The translations under genes were made by a program, and so were the position numbers. Below the pieces are notes generated by a model. The model did no database searches. It was not told where the DNA came from and worked only from the letters and a program-made list of their open reading frames with translations. A DNA stretch of 64,000 nucleotides from Oscheius dolichura (taxonomy: Eukaryota; Nematoda; Chromadorea; Rhabditida; Rhabditidae), in contig OW051495.1 of the NCBI GenBank assembly GCA_932521035.1, forward strand, positions 8,494,001-8,558,000, given 5' to 3'. Positions 53,981-64,000 of the stretch are shown here, in pieces; the stretch's first letter is position 1, and every line of letters begins with the position of its first letter.

Positions 53981-56900
53981 ATGGCTGCCATCACCTTGGC
54001 TGAGGAGTTGCCCTTCGCGGCTGTCGTTGGAAACGACTTCTTATCGCATATCTGTTCTCATTGTTTCAAGATGGTATCCATCTTCTTTTTTGCGTTTTAA
54101 TGTTTGAGTTTCAGTCTATAGTAAACACGTCACACATGAAAATGTGCCAACACTGTCGTAATGTTCACTATTGCAGTACTGAATGTCAGGAAAAGGACTT
54201 CATATTCCATAAGGTTACTTATTTTTGACCTAATGACGTCGAATTGTCATGTCGTGTAAACTTTACCTGTTGACAAAAACCTCGCTTTTCATCTCCCTTT
54301 GAATTCTGTGTCTACAGTATTCCAAGTAATGCGTATTCTTCCAGGACGAATGCTCTTTCATGGCGAAATCTGGTATGTGTCCACAGCATGGGATCAGACT
54401 GATCAGTCGAGTTATCACGCGTGTCAAAAGAGGAGATCTGCCCGTCGCGTTCAATGGAAGAACCTTTGATGACTTGGTGGATCGTTAGTTCTCTTCATTA
54501 TTTTGGAATTCTGTGTTTTTCAGATGCTGAAGATTACAGGAAAACAAAGAATGAAGTTGGAGAGAGGAACCGGTATAATGAGCGGGAACGAGTGTACGAG
54601 GAACTGGTCAAATTCATGGGAGCTGAAAATGTTCCTCCAAAAGAGAAAACTCTTTCGTATATTGGAAAAGTAGATAATAATCATTTTCCTTTTCAAACTG
54701 GACTGACCCTGATTATTGGGTAAGCCATTTGTTTTTGGTTGGCCTCTTTACCCCCAGTACTACGTAATGGCCCCTTTCTTTTCCAGTTTGTCCGGTCACA
54801 ATCACAGCTGTCGTCCTGACTGTTTTCTGCTTTCCAATGGTGATAAATCGCTGCTGAAATCCTTAAATCAGGAGCTTACCTACAGCAAAGATGTACGTGA
54901 ACAGTATTTTTCGTCTATAATATTAATTTTTCAGTTGACCTTTTCCCACTCTTCGGAATGGTTCCCCCGCGCAATTCGCCGTAATAAAATGAAATTCTAT
55001 CAGTGTAGCTGTGAGCGATGCCTCGACGAGGATCTGGTTCGTTTTTCTCTCTTAGAATATGGATAATGGAACTTTTTAGAACCTGATCGAGTCATCGGGA
55101 AGGTCCTCCTGCTGTCCTAAGCATGGTGTTGTTCTGCCAATCGAAGGAGACGGCCCTCTGGTCTGTACCAATTGCGGACAAAAAAGCACCTTGACCTACA
55201 AGAAGGTGGGTGTTTTGGATACCGCACTACCTTGGCTAGAGAGTCGCCTCTAGCCGAATTCTATTGGCCATCCACAAAACTTTCTTCGGCGGGTGACCTC
55301 CACAGGTCCCGGTGCCAGCAATGTATCTTTTTCGCAAAAAAAGCCAACATGGGGAATTCTTGTAGACATGGCCACCATTTGAATCGCGTGGTTGTTCCAA
55401 TAATATAAATCCCCGGCCTCAGCTAATTTCGCTGTTATATTCATCCATTCACCTATTTTCTTTTCCAGATCACTTGGGCAAATGACTATATCCTGGAGAA
55501 GTGGTTGGCTCAGAATAGTTCTGGAATGCTGACTGAAAAAGAAACTGATGAATTGTTGAAGATGTACAAGTTGTTCGAAGGCATACTCTCCCCGTATAAT
55601 CTGTATATGGTTACCTTTGCTAATCATATAATCGGATGCGGCAAGACGGATAATATAGAGTCATTTACAAGGCTGGCAAAATATGTGGAAACTATTGCTA
55701 GGTTTGTTTTTTAAAGGAGAAGACGTGCGCTGGAGTAGCAAGAGTCTGACGCATTATTCCACCTTCAAATCTCTCGCAACTCTTTCTATTTCCGATTTCT
55801 CTTCTTTAATCGCCCGCGCAATATGACCTACAGTAATCTTTCTATGAATCTAAAACTTCTTTTACGCAGTTATTTTCAGGGAAATATGTATGGTTAGAAG
55901 TCCTAACTACTATATTCAACTCTGGCGTAATCAAATCGCCTTAGAAATGACCACAATGATGAACGGCGGTAGTGCACCGGGTATGAAGGACCATATTGTT
56001 ACATTATTTAAAACGGTAAATAGACCATTAGAAAAAAAGCAACTTTTCATTTTAGTGCTACTTCTTGGCCTATAAAATCGACGGCAGAGACGGTCCAGTA
56101 TTGAATAACATGCAGGAGGCTTTCCGTAACTATATCTCTATGTATACTATCTTTGCCGACTTCTCCCAGTTGAGAGGGATTGTTGTGCCATCGGCATTCC
56201 TTGACAGTGACCCCATTGATCTGCTGACTCGTGGGCTCAGCTACCCTCTAATTTTTGCACAAGTCTCTGTGGACTCCAAAGTTATGGAAGACGGCCAACC
56301 TAAAGTGATTTTCACTCCACTTGAAACCGAAGGCATCTATGAGAAATTGGTAGAGGATGTCAAGCATAAGAAGATTACCTGGAACATACAGGTAAGGGTA
56401 CTTTGTTTGTCGTGGTATTAATTGCTCATTTCAGGCTAAAATTACTGGCAAACCCCGCCAAATGAACCTCAATTCTATTAGTCTGAAACGAAGTGCCAAA
56501 CGTACTCCTAAAGTCAAGAAACCGGCACAGCAAGCACGCAAAATGCCAAATAAATTGGACTTCTTCCATGTTCCGACAAAGGGAACGCCTGCACCTTTCT
56601 TTGTCGACGAGAAGACTGGCCGATTGAATCCGGGATGTGTCGATTTTAATGATGAAGAGAGTATGAGAAAGCACGGAATATACAGAACTGCACCGGGACT
56701 GCTTTCCTCCTATCTAGAGAATGATTCCGAATCCAATGGGCCCATATGTATAGGAGAGAATGATGAGCTTTTCAAGATCCTGTCCCATGTGATAGCCGAA
56801 GGAGGAAAGCTCAATGTTTCCAAGGATCAGACGGGCGATTTGAACCAGGAGAAGACGCGGGAAGAGCTGATTACGGCCAAGATTGTGGACCAGACCAGCC

Positions 56901-57223
56901 ATCTCAAGGATACAGATGAAAAGTTGGACCATGAGAAGGAGGAACTGGTTAGTATTTTTACTACTCGGGATAATTCCGTTCAGGACCGCGAGGCAGACGA
57001 AGTAGCCGGCATTCCCGATGGCGAGGAAGGAGTGTTCCCCGACCCGGAGAACTTTGCGACTCCCGATGACTTCATGAATTCTCTGATGCAATTTGGTTGT
57101 GGCAAGATTCCGGATTTGAAGGAATTGAAGCAGCGCTCGATTGAACTGCTTCTTGAGTGGCTCTTGGATCCCCTGATCATTATTTTTATCGTTTTTGCCG
57201 CAATCTGCGGGTATTTCTTCTAG
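53981..57223 (+). CDS. SMYD-type protein (MYND finger + SET) with C-terminal membrane anchor
   Basis: Eleven exons from 53981-54073 to 56435-57223; their lengths sum to 785 codons (784 aa). Residues about 25-65 form a MYND zinc finger (CSHCFK...MCQHCRNVHYCSTECQ, then HK and C). The SET core follows: GLSGHNHSCRPDCF is the NHSC-x-PN motif, QELTYSKD takes the place of GEELTISY, and FYQCSCERCLDED is the post-SET Cys motif (CxC-x2-C). A helical C-terminal half follows, then a basic Lys/Arg-rich region (KRSAKRTPKVKKP) and an acidic region. The last residues, EWLLDPLIIIFIVFAAICGY then FF, are one hydrophobic span at the very end: a tail anchor. SMYD enzymes methylate histone and non-histone lysines. 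The second SET motif lacks the usual Tyr of GEELxxxY at its normal place, so activity is unproven. Confidence 0.8.
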
Positions 57224-57399
57224 TTATTTATTAGGTAATAAATTTGTTTGACTTGATCCATTCTGTTTGAATCAACATTTGCTGCTCCGAAATGGGTCGT
57301 GTGACGATTATTTATGTACATTATAGTTAAAATAGAATGGGTCAGCAAGACATTTGTACATTGTTACACGGCAGGTTTTTATGAAAGAAGAGTGTTATT

Positions 57400-58620
57400 G
57401 GCCTCGATGCTCCAAGAGGCACGTCTCATTCTTTGCGCAGCGGTTTCACGGATGTTTGTCTGAAAAGGCATTAAATTATTCTCTCCAAAATAAGGAACCC
57501 CAGTGGAAAACGAAAAAGTAATGGATTACCTCTTTTGCTCGTTTCTGTTTCAGCTCCTCTGCGAGACGTAAGTTATCGGGATGGTTAAGGTCGTCCTCTT
57601 CCATCCGACGAAAACCCATAATCCTAGAGAGCAAGTGAAACTAAAAGACTAATATGTCTAGTCTTACCGGTCGTACTGCATTCCCACTGACTCCTTCAGA
57701 TTCGATGCGAGGTTTTCAATTTTTTCCATGGCGTTCTGATAAAGGGGATTATTGAGACGATCATAAGCACTCTTCTAATGCCCAAGAAGTGGCGGATATG
57801 CAGAAAACGGAAGAAAACGAACCTGATCAGTTATTTTGACGAGTAAGAGGTTAAAATTTGAATCTGTCTTCCTCTTTGCTGTTTTATAGTCGAGGCGGCG
57901 TGTCTCCTTGGAGCGCGAGCGATGTGTTTTCATCAGGTGACCGCCATGGTCGATGTCTATTTCTGCATGCAAGGCAGCCAGAAACTGGTCAAAATTTCAC
58001 ACCTCTTTTTCTTGGACAAAAAAGTATTTTTTGGGCAAAATATTTGACTCCGGCGTGGTGGAAAGAGGCCAGAATGGAGGTACGCTCAAAACAGATTCCT
58101 CGAAACAACTTTGCCAATTAATAGGGTCTCGTGGGGAAATGAGGTATTCCAAATGCTATTTTTATTGAAAAATAGGCACAAGCAACCATTTATGACACTT
58201 AGAAATATACTACACGGAAAATTAAAGGTAGGAACGAGAATTGTGGCAGTTTCTTCAAATCTTGGCTCTTGGTTCGTGATCTTCTGTCGCCACCGACCGC
58301 CCGCCTTTTTGAAGCATTAAAGCCGCTGTCTAAACAATCTAAATTAATTTTAAAGGTATGTCTAATGGAGATCTACCTTCCTAGCACACGAATCCGCTCC
58401 CATTTTCAATTCGGGGAGTGTTTCATCCTCCGGCGGGCTGCTGGCCGCGAACATGTTGTCGTATTTGTCACATTTCGTCAAAGCAGCCCGAAAAAAGTCA
58501 TGGGCAGGCTTCAAAAAAATCTTGTTGAACCAATTCTTCAAGAAAAATCTACATAAAATAAAGGCAAATACTCACACTTTCACGCATTTCAAGGACACGG
58601 CTCGAATAATTCAAATCCAA
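57400..58620 (-). CDS. Helical, possibly BAR-like protein
   Basis: Minus-strand exons read, in order: DLNYSSRVLEMRES (about 58615-58575), WFNKIFLKPAHDFFRAALTK then KYDNMFAAS (about 58540-58375), FLAALHAEIDIDHGGHLMKT and RRLDYKTAKRKTDSNFN (about 57990-57832), then NAMEKIENLASNLKESVGMQ (57735-57668), MGFRRMEEDDLNHPDNLRLA (57620-57531) and NIRETAAQRMRRASWSIEA ending at about 57400. Introns are short and in frame for the last three. The segment RRLDYKTAKRK resembles the RRLDYDxKKxR signature of amphiphysin/endophilin BAR domains, preceded, as in BAR proteins, by a helix ending in a Pro-containing FL-x-P loop. That assignment is tentative; the start and the exon at 58340-58200 are unresolved. Confidence 0.4.
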
Positions 58621-59323
58621 TGATGTTTACGCGCAGGTCGACGCGCTTGTTTACCATGCTGCTGTAGCAGCAGACCCTCTTTCCAAATGTGTTTTTCCGG
58701 GAACATGTATTTGCTTCGGAACCACGTGAAACCAGCGGGAAACAATTTCCTGCCCAATTTTGCAGTCTATAGACGGAAAAACGAGGGGACTACCGAGAAT
58801 CTAGGGCTAAATTATTTCAAGAATAGATTTTTCTTAACTTATTACCCCTAGGCGATAGTAGAGAAGGTTTAGATATTACCCTGTCAGTATAATTTTCAAA
58901 CTTGTCGTATTCTTTGGAATATAAGGCCAATCCTGGAGAGAGATCGGAAGCTAGAAGTCGGGCACTTATCTTCGAAAGAATATGGCATTTTTAGCACTTT
59001 TGGCCATATTCTCAAAATAAACAAGTTTCCCTGTGCTCTGTTCAATGGACAATCATTCGTTATCAACTTCTGTTCGCTGTACCCTGTTTGTGAATACTGC
59101 CCCCGCTTCCAAAGAGTCCGATGTCCATAAGAACTGCTACTAATTGACTATCTGATCTACGGATATTCTAAGTGGCTATAGACTAGATAGACTGAGATTC
59201 GAGTACCCCATTAGTAGTAATGAGGATAGGAAAAAAGTTATGAAGAAAATTGTATTAGCCATGTTTATTAGGATGTTATTAATATCGGCATAAATGTGTA
59301 CAGTAGAATAGTCGGGACGATCT
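58621..59323. other. Intergenic
   Basis: Probable promoter of the BAR-like gene on the left and 3' region of the LEA-like gene on the right; no exon seen. Confidence 0.4.
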
Positions 59324-59680
59324 TTAGTGCCCCTGAATTCCGCGACCAGCGTCGTGCATCTTGTCCGAACACTTGTCACGGCATTCTCCGGCCTTGTGGG
59401 CAGCGCTGTCGGCGGCTCCCTTGACCTTATCAGCGGCGCGATCCTCCGTACGGTTGCCGGTCATCTTGTTCCAGCCTTCCTTGATGCCCTCCTTGGCATC
59501 CTCAGCCTTGTCCTTGACTTTCTCAGTGAATGGTTTCTGAAAAGGATACTGTAATTTAAAAAGAGAGCAGTTGCCTCTTTTATTTGCTCGTTAACTGCCA
59601 GAGTAAGGGCCTAAAATCCCAAAAAGAGTCAAAAATTTGATGAAAAGGACAGAAAAGAAGGGGAAACTCACATCAGACAT
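59324..59680 (-). CDS. Small LEA/CsbD-like hydrophilic protein
   Basis: Two exons: 59680-59672 (MSD) and 59536-59324; 74 codons. The protein is Lys/Asp/Glu/Ala-rich without hydrophobic core: KPFTEKVKDKAEDAKEGIKE, GWNKMTGNRTEDRAADKVKG, then AADSAAHKAGECRDKCSDKM. The EGIKEGWNKMTGN-x-TEDRAADK-x-KG part resembles CsbD-like stress proteins, and the repeated KAxDxAxxK pattern resembles LEA proteins; both protect cells against drying or osmotic stress. Two Cys near the end are unusual for that group. Its codons are GC-ending (optimal), suggesting high expression, and a TATA box lies at the right distance upstream. Confidence 0.65.
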
Positions 59681-59732
59681 GATTAGTTGTGTACAGTCGA
59701 GTGAACTGCTGTCCACTGGTCGACATCCCCTC

Positions 59733-59739
59733 CTTATAT
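59733..59739 (-). promoter_or_regulatory. TATA box of the LEA-like gene
   Basis: TATATAA on the minus strand, 53 bp upstream of the start codon, which leaves room for a transcription start about 30 bp downstream and a short leader. Confidence 0.55.
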
Positions 59740-61397
59740 AGGAGCTATTCTAGCGTCATTTAATTGTTTACAATAATAAACGACAGAAGGATCTTGGCCT
59801 GTTATTGGGAGATGTTCTCGTTTTGTTTTCTTGATTTTAGAGATGGGTCCAACCCTCTTCTCTTCTAACTGGTAAACAGTTTCGACACTCTGTCAAGGGC
59901 AACAGGGGAAATCGAAAGAGCAGTCGAGGAGAAAAACAAAGCAGAAAGTGACAATTTGGATTTGTCAAAGACTTCCTGGATAAAACATCCTTCCGAAGAG
60001 TACATTTACGTATTACAGAATGTTCAAAGTCGCCGTCGCTTCCGGCACCCATACCACCGTGTTTGGTATCACATCCAGCTCTCATAATTCAGTAGGATTG
60101 CATTCTCCACAGCTAAAAATTTGTATTTGGGGATTTCAGGCGGTTGTAAACATGGTAGTGTACTTGCCATTTCCTGTACCTATGACGAGTTCTTGTTATT
60201 TCTTGGTTACTGTATTCAGGAAGAATTGAAGGATAGGGTTTATTTTCGGAGAAGTAGCCCGAAATTAGCCTCTTTTTTCAATGCCGTGCTTTCTAGAAAC
60301 TGGATCCTTAGTTGCATGCAACAAATGAGTATGAGTAACCGCCGGGTGACACCAGGATTTCGTTCCGTGTTCTCCCTTGGATGCCAATGCTTTTCTTATT
60401 GATGGCTCTGAAACACTTCTACCGTATGACTACCAAACTGTCAAACACTATCCGTGACAATGAATGCTCTATGAACATCCCGGTTAAAAATTCCATTCAA
60501 TTTGGGATTACCGGAATACTCCTACTTAATGAAGGCATGCAAGCTTCAAATTTCTGTGTACTCCAATTGATCTTCGCCTCTCTCTTTTTGCAAGATGCTA
60601 AAGCTATTCTCAGAATGATTCTTGCGAGGTCCATTTTTCGTACAGAGTCTGTCCGCTTCAATATTCTTTTTGCCTTTTTCACAAGGACAAAAAAATTAAT
60701 ATTTTACCTCGCTTCCATCGCTTTGAAAAGGGCTATTTGAGAGGATGCTCGTCTTTTTCCGCCCGCAATTTAAATTTATTATGAATAAACTCACAAAATT
60801 TTCGAGGTCTGCACGTTCTCTGAGGAGAAGGAGATTCCCAAACGTTATTTTGTTTTTTGTGCTTGTGATTTTTGTGAAGATGCGGGCAATGCTCTAGAGA
60901 TCAGTTCAATTACCCTACCGTAACCAAGTTTTAAGTGTGCTGATTTTTATACTGATCCCTTTGTGTGGATTATATTATTTCGTACACATTTCGCTTCACT
61001 AAATGTTACATATCTGTCAGGAACAGATTAGTATTAAGTGGAAATGCTATAAAAGGCTAGTTCCGCTCATTTCTCCCCCATAATTTTTTAATCTCTAATT
61101 AGTAAAAGTCACGTTCTTCTCCGCCTACTTCCCTGGGAAACATAATCTGTGCTTCCTTATCCGTTTTCGCTTGAACTCATCCCTTTGGGACCACAGGGCG
61201 CTTTCTATTAGAAAACAGTCTGTGTTGCCGTCAAGTGCTTCATAATTTAAAAAAACCAAAGATAGTACACTTTTTAAGCTTATAAAAGCTGCCTCTACTT
61301 TTGAAGTTGTTTTTCCGTTTTAGCTGATTACAGTACTCCATCCAACAGTACATTTAGCCCTACTTGTGTTCCAAGGAGGGAGAGGAAAGAGGAAAGG
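59740..61397. other. Intergenic, no gene recognised
   Basis: A 119-codon plus frame (60381-60740) is open but has no family features and no matching flanking exons. Otherwise AT-rich. Confidence 0.35.
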
Positions 61398-63348
61398 ATG
61401 ACTGACGGTCAATATGCTGCTCTGCTTCTGTTTTTGGTAAGTGTACTTCAATTTCTTTGCTACGACCGTTAGTTCAAAAGTTCCACCCATGCGGATTGAA
61501 TATTACCGTAACCCACTAGTAGCAAATCCAAGTTTTCGAATTTTTGAAGACCCTGAAGTGCCTAATGAACCAGTTCTTTGAGGAATTGTCTGAAGGGATA
61601 CGGTAGTTTGAGTTAATTGTACTGGTGGTCCTTGTTTGGCCAAAAAATTGAAGAAAAAGGGCAGAGAATGGTTCCAGGTCGCCTCTGTTGGTATGTTTGG
61701 CAACTGGCTTATTGTCTTCTTCATATTCCGTATCCAATCATTAAAGAACTCTTTTGGTCGTCTGCTGGCCTCCCAACTTCTAGGCGAAGCCGTCCTCTGT
61801 ACTCTATTCGCCCTCTTCGTGGCGCCCACCATGTTCTTGTATGTTTTCCTCCAAGTCATTATTGTGATATTTCAGCCATCTGGAATATCTGATCCCGACT
61901 TCCCAAATTATCGGTCACATTCTCCTCGTCTGCTATGACATTTGCATCTATTGTCATCTGGCAATTTCCGTCAATCGGCTTATCGCGATAGCTTTGCCGC
62001 TGCATTTAGACAGCATTTTTAGGTAATCCCCGTCAAATTTTGATCTGTGATAGAGGGAAAATGTGATTTATTTCAGTACTAGCAACGTAATTGGAATAGT
62101 CGTTCTCTGCTATGGTGGGGCAATCCTGCCTACGTTCTATTATTACGTAATTGGTAAGGATAACAGGAAGAAACAAGGGGCTGGGGCTGAAAATAAGTAG
62201 CTCTCTCAAACAAAAAAGTATTTTAATATTTTTGTTTAAAAACAACAAGGAAGGAGGGAATAGATGAAAGAGGTTTTCGACTGGCTCAGCTACGGTACCA
62301 ACCATCGGTTTTTCATTCACTTGCCTTTCAATCTTCTCTGCAGGAGAAACTAGAAGAATTTTTAAACACAATCTACATTTTAAAAATGCGTCTTTTCTCG
62401 CTGATCACGGACATTATCTCCTTTTTTTGAAATGAAATTTTGAGTAGCTAGATAAATCCAAAAAAAGGCATAAGAGTTCCATGGGCAGTAAGATGACGCA
62501 CGATAGCCCGATCCCCCTGCGCCCGTAAAGTCTCACCTTTATTCAAAATAGTTATAAAACTGCGGTACCTCTATATCTTTGTCTTGACGAGAGATTACGG
62601 GTGCAGAGGATTGCAGAGGATCAGAGAACCGTGTACCGAGTCGAGCAATAAAGGGTACTGTAGGACAGTATTCCGTCTCGATGCCGGTGGTGCATGTTTT
62701 AGAAGATAGAAGACCACTCTATAACTTAACAAATTCAGCCGATTGCCGTATTTATTTCCTCCTGGAAGAGTGGCATTTCACCTTCACCGAGACGGCAGAT
62801 TGCGCTGTTATCGTGTGGTATGCCGACTTCTGTAAATACAACATCATTGTTGTCATTATTGTCGTTGTGGATCTCTTTGCCCTGACCCGTGTTCACTCCT
62901 TCAACAAGGCTGTCTGTGTTTTTATTCTGAAAGTGGACAAATCCAATTCAGATGAACCAGCTGCACCGAGACAACCGTCGCCGGAATATGGAACTGAATT
63001 TCTTGAAGCAGGCTTGTTTCCAAGGCGTTGTCTTCGTCATGGAGCTGATCACGTACTTTATTCTCCCCCGATTTTTCACAGACCGATGGGTAATTTTCCT
63101 ACTGACGACAGTTTCCTGGGCCGCTGTTCATTCAGCCGATGGGTACGCTTAAAATAACCGAAGGCGGATTAATACAATTTCCAGAATCATCACTCTGGCC
63201 TATAATAAAGACCTGCAAAAGCAAATCTACAGATCTTTCCATATTTACAGTAAGTTTAGCTGGTATTTATGGCTGACGGATAGTATTTTCAGCAGAAAGA
63301 CCGTCTACTGTTGGAACTACAACGCAATCCGAACATCCGAAGAATTGA
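61398..63348 (+). CDS. Srx-family chemoreceptor (7TM GPCR)
   Basis: Eight exons: 61398-61436, 61678-61838, 61876-62022, 62077-62153, 62739-62911, 62952-63142, 63185-63250 and 63294-63348; lengths sum to 303 codons (302 aa). It starts MTDGQYAALLLFLVASVGMF then GNWLIVFFI (TM1). Exon 2 has the Srx motif NSFGRLLASQLLGEAVLC; exon 3 has IIGHILLVCYDICIYCHLAI then SVNRLIAIALPLH (TM3 with the NR pair). Exon 6 has RRNMELNFLKQACFQGVVFV (third loop and TM6) and the W-A-x2-HSADG signature; the tail is short and Thr-rich (RPSTVGTTTQSEHPKN). Intron 4 (585 bp) is the only large one. The gene appears intact and probably acts in sensory neurons. Confidence 0.9.
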
Positions 63349-63521
63349 AAAGACTTTTCTTTGACGGATATGTTCCTCTTCTTTTTATAATAAAGAACGC
63401 GGCGATCGGCTTGGTTTTTCACAATTCTTTGATCTCAAATTTACACCTAACCAGATGCATTTATGAATATATAAAATCTCTATTAAATATATAAAATCTA
63501 TATGAATATAGACTACACAAA

Positions 63522-64000
63522 TCAAATGGGTTTGTTCTTTGATTCTGGGGTAACTGGTGGTATTCCAGGTGACGGACGCCTTGCTCTTCTTCTAAGATAT
63601 CTGGAGACGGAAGAGATAACTTCAGATATCGTCCTTCTATACGGTTTAATAATCATAATTGTGGCCACAGTATTAAATAAAGGATAAAGCATTATTGATG
63701 CCCCGAAAATGAGGAATCCCAAATTCGACTGGTCGGAAACCATTCTGTAGATAGAATCTGTCTCGTTCAACGATAATACAGCAGCTAGAGCGAGAACAAA
63801 GCATAATAATGGAAGATACAACATAATTATGGGTAGCAAAGTCTGAAAAAAATATTGAAATATATCATGAAACTGATGATAAACGGGCACCTGAGAGAGT
63901 AGCAGTGCCGTAAGCCTCTTTTGCAATGAGTAATTTTCCGTTGACATCAGCCGAGATTCCCTCATAACTTTGCGATGGGTCCAATAGGTCAAGCTACCCA
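63522..64000 (-). CDS. 3' end of a chemoreceptor (Srh/Str-like), cut by the window
   Basis: The exon entering from the right edge reads ENYSLQKRLTALLLSQ; a 47-bp intron with a GTGCCCG donor leads to TLLPIIMLYLPLLCFVLALA (TM6), then FGASIMLYPLFNTVATIMII then KPYRRTI (TM7 and the start of the tail). The L-Q-K-x-L-x2-ALL-x-Q third loop and P-x-N-T...KPYR end are typical of Srh/Str-superfamily receptors. The tail is basic with RRRARRPSPGIPPV. The first five TMs lie outside the window. Confidence 0.75.
   Translation of the reverse strand, partial: GSLTYWTHRKVMRESRLMSTENYSLQKRLTALLLSQVPVYHQFHDIFQYFFQTLLPIIMLYLPLLCFVLALAAVLSLNETDSIYRMVSDQSNLGFLIFGASIMLYPLFNTVATIMIIKPYRRTISEVISSVSRYLRRRARRPSPGIPPVTPESKNKPI

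Noticed and set aside
60381-60740. 119-codon hydrophobic ORF resembling a receptor
   Set aside because: No receptor signature, and no neighbouring exons with matching phases.
1-64000. Polinton/Maverick or other giant mobile element to explain the protease, helicase and nuclease
   Set aside because: No polymerase B, integrase, packaging ATPase or capsid gene is present, and no long terminal repeats enclose these genes.

Overview
The window is nuclear DNA from a rhabditid, Caenorhabditis-like nematode. It is AT-rich, its protein-coding genes have many introns of only about 38-50 bp with GTAAG...TTTCAG-like borders, and its gene content is typical of a nematode autosomal arm: nematode-specific chemoreceptor families (Str, Srh/Sri-like, Srx), a supplementary nuclear hormone receptor with the P-box CRACAAFFRR, an F-box-associated-like gene, a GT31 glycosyltransferase, an SMYD (MYND+SET) gene and many MITEs. 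No rRNA, tRNA, CRISPR or bacterial operon structure was found. I rebuilt exons by hand. For seven genes the exon lengths I assigned sum to a whole number of codons (Str 330 aa, Sri-like 317 aa, Srh 328 aa, GT31 352 aa, SMYD 784 aa, Srx 302 aa and a 208 aa secreted protein), which supports those models.

Layout. 1-10 kb: an acidic unknown protein, a four-TM LAPTM-like protein, a coiled-coil/kelch gene, a truncated copy of the ciliary gene WDR35/IFT121 ending in dispersed repeats, and an intact Str chemoreceptor. 12.5-14.5 kb: a Lys/Thr-rich secreted protein and the 3' half of a decayed chemoreceptor. 14.6-25.3 kb: the most unusual region. A ubiquitin-specific protease carries two PCNA-interacting (PIP-box) motifs in tandemly duplicated exons. 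It is followed by exons for a C2H2-like finger and an unknown helical domain, the last of which is interrupted by a 1.7-kb TIR transposon carrying a MULE-transposase fragment. After these comes an ANKLE1/LEM-3-type GIY-YIG nuclease gene. MITEs and a long inverted repeat sit in the intervening DNA. 26.5-29 kb: an F-box-associated-like gene split by a 693-bp TA-flanked element whose removal restores the reading frame exactly, then a Pif1/Helitron helicase fragment. 29.3-42.2 kb: chemoreceptor cluster (two Srh genes, two Sri-like genes with an 89-bp identical tract, one truncated relative), a Mutator-type foldback element with a 9-bp target duplication, TTAA-flanked MITEs and a GC-rich DUF3050 exon. 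43.6-45.5 kb: nuclear hormone receptor. 45.5-50.7 kb: no recognisable gene. 50.7-57.2 kb: GT31 glycosyltransferase, small secreted protein, and a tail-anchored MYND/SET protein. 57.4-64 kb: a helical BAR-like gene (tentative), a small LEA-like hydrophilic protein with a TATA box, an Srx receptor and the 3' end of another receptor running off the window.

Functionally the receptor, NHR and F-box genes are lineage-expanded sensory and regulatory families that evolve by duplication, conversion and decay. The PIP-box protease and the GIY-YIG nuclease both suggest genome-maintenance roles and are the best candidates for something undescribed.
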